Shown: piece by piece, positions 61,820 to 64,000 of the stretch
Layout of the letters: each line of letters starts with the position of its first letter
Numbering within the stretch: the stretch's first letter is position 1
Assembly (NCBI RefSeq): GCF_002198735.1
Contig: NZ_MWLO01000115.1
Location: 1-64,000 of the forward strand
Reading direction: 5' to 3'
From: Ideonella sp. A 288
GTDB taxonomy: Bacteria > Pseudomonadota > Gammaproteobacteria > Burkholderiales > Burkholderiaceae_C
Length of the DNA: 64,000 bases
Made by a program: the position numbers and the translations under genes
Notes under the pieces: generated by a model
The model's input: only the letters and a program-made list of their open reading frames with translations
What the model was told of the DNA's origin: nothing
Databases searched by the model: none

Positions 61820-63997
61820 ATGACCTTCTCTGCCCCCGAAAACGTGCACGCCTTGTCTTCTTCGGCCCCCCTGCGGCCCACCGTCCTGGCCCTGTGCATC
61901 GGCTGCGCCGCCTTCGGCGCCCTGGCCCAGTCCGATGCTGTCTCCACCGTCGTCGTCACCGGTTCGGTGCAGGGCCAGCGCATCGTCGATGCACCGTTCG
62001 CAATCAGCGCCGTCGGCGCCGATGACCTGCGCAACGCCGGCCCGATGGTCAACCTGTCCGAGGCCCTGGGACGTGTGCCGGGCCTGGTGGTGGCCAACCG
62101 CAACAACTATGCGCAAGACCTGCAGATCAGTTCGCGCGGCTTCGGCGCCCGCGCCACTTTCGGCGTGCGCGGCCTGCGGCTGTACAGCGACGGCATCCCG
62201 GCCACCGGCCCGGACGGCCAGGGCCAGGTGGCCCACTTCGACCTTGCCGGTGCGCAACGCGTCGAGGTGCTGCGCGGGCCGTTCTCGGTGCTGTACGGCA
62301 ACAGCTCGGGCGGCGTCATCGCTGTGTTCGGTGCCCCCGCGCGCGAACGCCGGGTGGAACTGGCCGGCGATGTCGGCAGCTTCGGCCTGCACCAGGTGCG
62401 CGGCTCGTTGGCCGCTCCGCTCGGCGGCGGTTTCGACCTGCGCGTGAACCTGTCGGCGATGGAACTCGACGGCTTCCGCCCGCAGAGCGCGGCCGACCGC
62501 ACGCTGGCCAACGTGCGCCTGGGGTGGCAGGGCGAGCGCGACACCGTGGTCCTGCTGGTCAGCGACCACAACCAGAAAGCCGACGACCCGCTGGGCCTGA
62601 CCCCCGAAGCCTTTGCCGCCAACCCGCGCCAGACGGCGCAGGTGGCCATCGATTTCGACACCCGCAAGACCATCCGACAGTCGCAGGCGGGCGTCAACTG
62701 GCGGCACCGTTTCGATGGCGCCGGCCCGCTGCGCGAGACCTCGCTGAGTGCGTACACCGGCTCTCGCGGCGTCACGCAGTACCTGGCCATCCCGGCGACG
62801 ACACAACGCAGCACCATCGCCTCGTCGCAGCGCCACGGCGGCGGCGTGGTCGATTTCGACCGCCTGTACGACGGCGCCGAGGCGCGCGTGCGCCTGGGCT
62901 GGACCGGCGTCGACGTGACCGCCGGGTTGGTCTACGACCGCCAGCGCGACGACCGCCGCGGCTTCGAGAACTTCACCGGCGCGCCCACCGCGCCCACGGC
63001 CATCGGCGTTCTGGGCAACCTGCGCCGCGACGAGGCCAACACCGCCACCTCGCGCGATGCCTTCGTGCAGGCCGAGTGGGCGCTGTCGCCGGCGGTGTCG
63101 GCCACGGCCGGCGTGCGCAGCGGCCGGGTCGAGGTGAGTGTGAATGACCGCTACGTCAGCGGCGCCAACCTCGACGATTCCGGCAGCCTGGCCTACAGCT
63201 ACACCAACCCGGTGGTGGGCGTGCGCTGGAAGCTGCAGCCGCAGTGGACGTTGCACGCCAGCATGGCGCGCGGCTTCGAATCGCCCACGCTGGGCGAGTT
63301 GGCCTATACCGTGAACAACAGCGGCGTCAACTTCGGCCTGACGGGCCAGACCAGCCGGCAGTTCGAGCTGGGCAGCAAGTGGCGCAGCGGCGATGTCGAC
63401 GTGGACGCGGCGCTGTTCCTCGTCAACACGTCCAACGAGATCGGCGTCATCGCCAATGCGGGAGGCCGCTCGGTGTTCAAGAACGTGGACAGCACGCGTC
63501 GCTACGGCGGCGAGCTGTCGGCCATCTGGCGCGTGTCGAAGGCCCTGCGGGCGCAGGTGTCGGTGTCGGCGCTGCACGCGCAATACCGCAACGGCTACCT
63601 CACCTGCACGGCGGTGCCTTGCACCACGCCCAACGTGCGGGTGGCCGCGGGCAACGTCATCGCCGGCACGCAGCGCGCGCTGGGCTGGGCCGAACTGGCC
63701 TGGAAGCCGGGCATGCTGCCGGGCGAGTGGGCGCTGGAGCTTCGCGGGCAGGCCAAGACCGCGGCCAACGACACCAACCAGGACTTCGCGCATGGCTTCG
63801 GCCTGATCCACCTGCGCTGGAGCCACGACTGGCCGCTGGGCGACGCCGGCACGCTGCAGACGCTGGTGCGGGTGGACAACCTGGCCGATCGCACCCACGT
63901 GGGCAGCGTCATCGTCAACGACGGCAACCGCCGGTTCTTCGAGCCCGGCGCACCGCGCAGCGCGCTGCTGTCGCTGCGCTGGAACAAGGCCTTCTGA
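61820..63997 (+). CDS. TonB-dependent outer-membrane receptor
   Basis: 725 residues. Signal peptide ends near ALAQSDA; the TonB box region is VSTVVVTGS. The plug domain (about 45-160) has the usual ISSRGFGARATFGVRGLRLYSDGIP and VEVLRGPFSVLYGNSSGGVIAVF. The 22-strand barrel ends in the aromatic terminal signature SALLSLRWNKAF. This plug sequence resembles FecA/iron-siderophore type receptors. ATG 61820 is used; the frame is open earlier but without signal peptide. It is complete, stopping three bases before the window ends. The gene is divergent from the response regulator. Confidence 0.92.
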   Translation: MTFSAPENVHALSSSAPLRPTVLALCIGCAAFGALAQSDAVSTVVVTGSVQGQRIVDAPFAISAVGADDLRNAGPMVNLSEALGRVPGLVVANRNNYAQDLQISSRGFGARATFGVRGLRLYSDGIPATGPDGQGQVAHFDLAGAQRVEVLRGPFSVLYGNSSGGVIAVFGAPARERRVELAGDVGSFGLHQVRGSLAAPLGGGFDLRVNLSAMELDGFRPQSAADRTLANVRLGWQGERDTVVLLVSDHNQKADDPLGLTPEAFAANPRQTAQVAIDFDTRKTIRQSQAGVNWRHRFDGAGPLRETSLSAYTGSRGVTQYLAIPATTQRSTIASSQRHGGGVVDFDRLYDGAEARVRLGWTGVDVTAGLVYDRQRDDRRGFENFTGAPTAPTAIGVLGNLRRDEANTATSRDAFVQAEWALSPAVSATAGVRSGRVEVSVNDRYVSGANLDDSGSLAYSYTNPVVGVRWKLQPQWTLHASMARGFESPTLGELAYTVNNSGVNFGLTGQTSRQFELGSKWRSGDVDVDAALFLVNTSNEIGVIANAGGRSVFKNVDSTRRYGGELSAIWRVSKALRAQVSVSALHAQYRNGYLTCTAVPCTTPNVRVAAGNVIAGTQRALGWAELAWKPGMLPGEWALELRGQAKTAANDTNQDFAHGFGLIHLRWSHDWPLGDAGTLQTLVRVDNLADRTHVGSVIVNDGNRRFFEPGAPRSALLSLRWNKAF

Positions 63998-64000
63998 CAC

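Noticed and set aside
61751-64000. 749-codon minus-strand open frame over the TonB receptor
   Set aside because: Antisense shadow with no recognisable fold; the plus-strand frame has signal peptide, plug and barrel.

Overview
The window is GC-rich chromosomal DNA from a beta-proteobacterium, most likely Burkholderiales of the Rubrivivax/Leptothrix/Ideonella kind. The evidence is the gene order truA-trpF-trpB-trpA-accD-folC-SPOR-cvpA-purF-metZ, an entericidin between leuC and leuD, FimV, a second long infA, and the codon bias. The genus is an inference. Almost all of it is intact, tightly packed housekeeping and catabolic genes. I see no phage, insertion sequence, CRISPR array or rRNA.

Left part (1-8258). 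All genes are on the minus strand: a Hanks-type Ser/Thr kinase, a PP2C phosphatase, an FHA protein and a metallo-beta-lactamase-fold hydrolase; then a TerC membrane protein fused to a universal-stress domain; then sucCD. The left edge carries two adjacent 15-bp dyads but no gene I can support.

8259-18120. A GntR/FCD regulator faces a propionyl/methylmalonyl-CoA operon (mutase, MeaB chaperone, propionyl-CoA carboxylase beta and alpha, VOC-fold epimerase candidate). An AT-rich overlapping palindrome lies between them. panB and panC follow.

18121-26323. On the minus strand are an infA paralogue preceded by a small unknown protein with a hairpin-rich leader, a methyltransferase and a periplasmic BON-like protein. 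On the plus strand are a LysR gene translationally coupled to leuC, then entericidin, leuD, leuB and asd.

26324-40802. fimV, truA, trpF, trpB, trpA, accD, folC, a SPOR protein, cvpA, purF, metZ and gltX form one long co-directional run with many ATGA-type overlaps. It ends with tRNA-Ala(GGC), tRNA-Glu(TTC) and a strong terminator.

40803-55344. This is a catabolic island for hydroxycinnamate-like (phenylpropanoid) acids. It has an amidohydrolase, an enoyl-CoA hydratase/aldolase, a feruloyl-CoA synthase type ligase, two hotdog thioesterases, a branched-chain-type ABC importer (two binding proteins, a permease, a permease-ATPase fusion and an ATPase), an acyl-CoA dehydrogenase, a MarR regulator and a Rieske oxygenase. 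No vanillin dehydrogenase is in view, so the route after the CoA ester is open.

55345-64000. xseB-ispA-dxs-folE2 (isoprenoid and folate), an EgtB/SenA-like protein with a broken metal motif, a NarL-type response regulator and a TonB-dependent receptor. The 3' end of folE2 has been duplicated 123 bp downstream, with a long hairpin between the copies.
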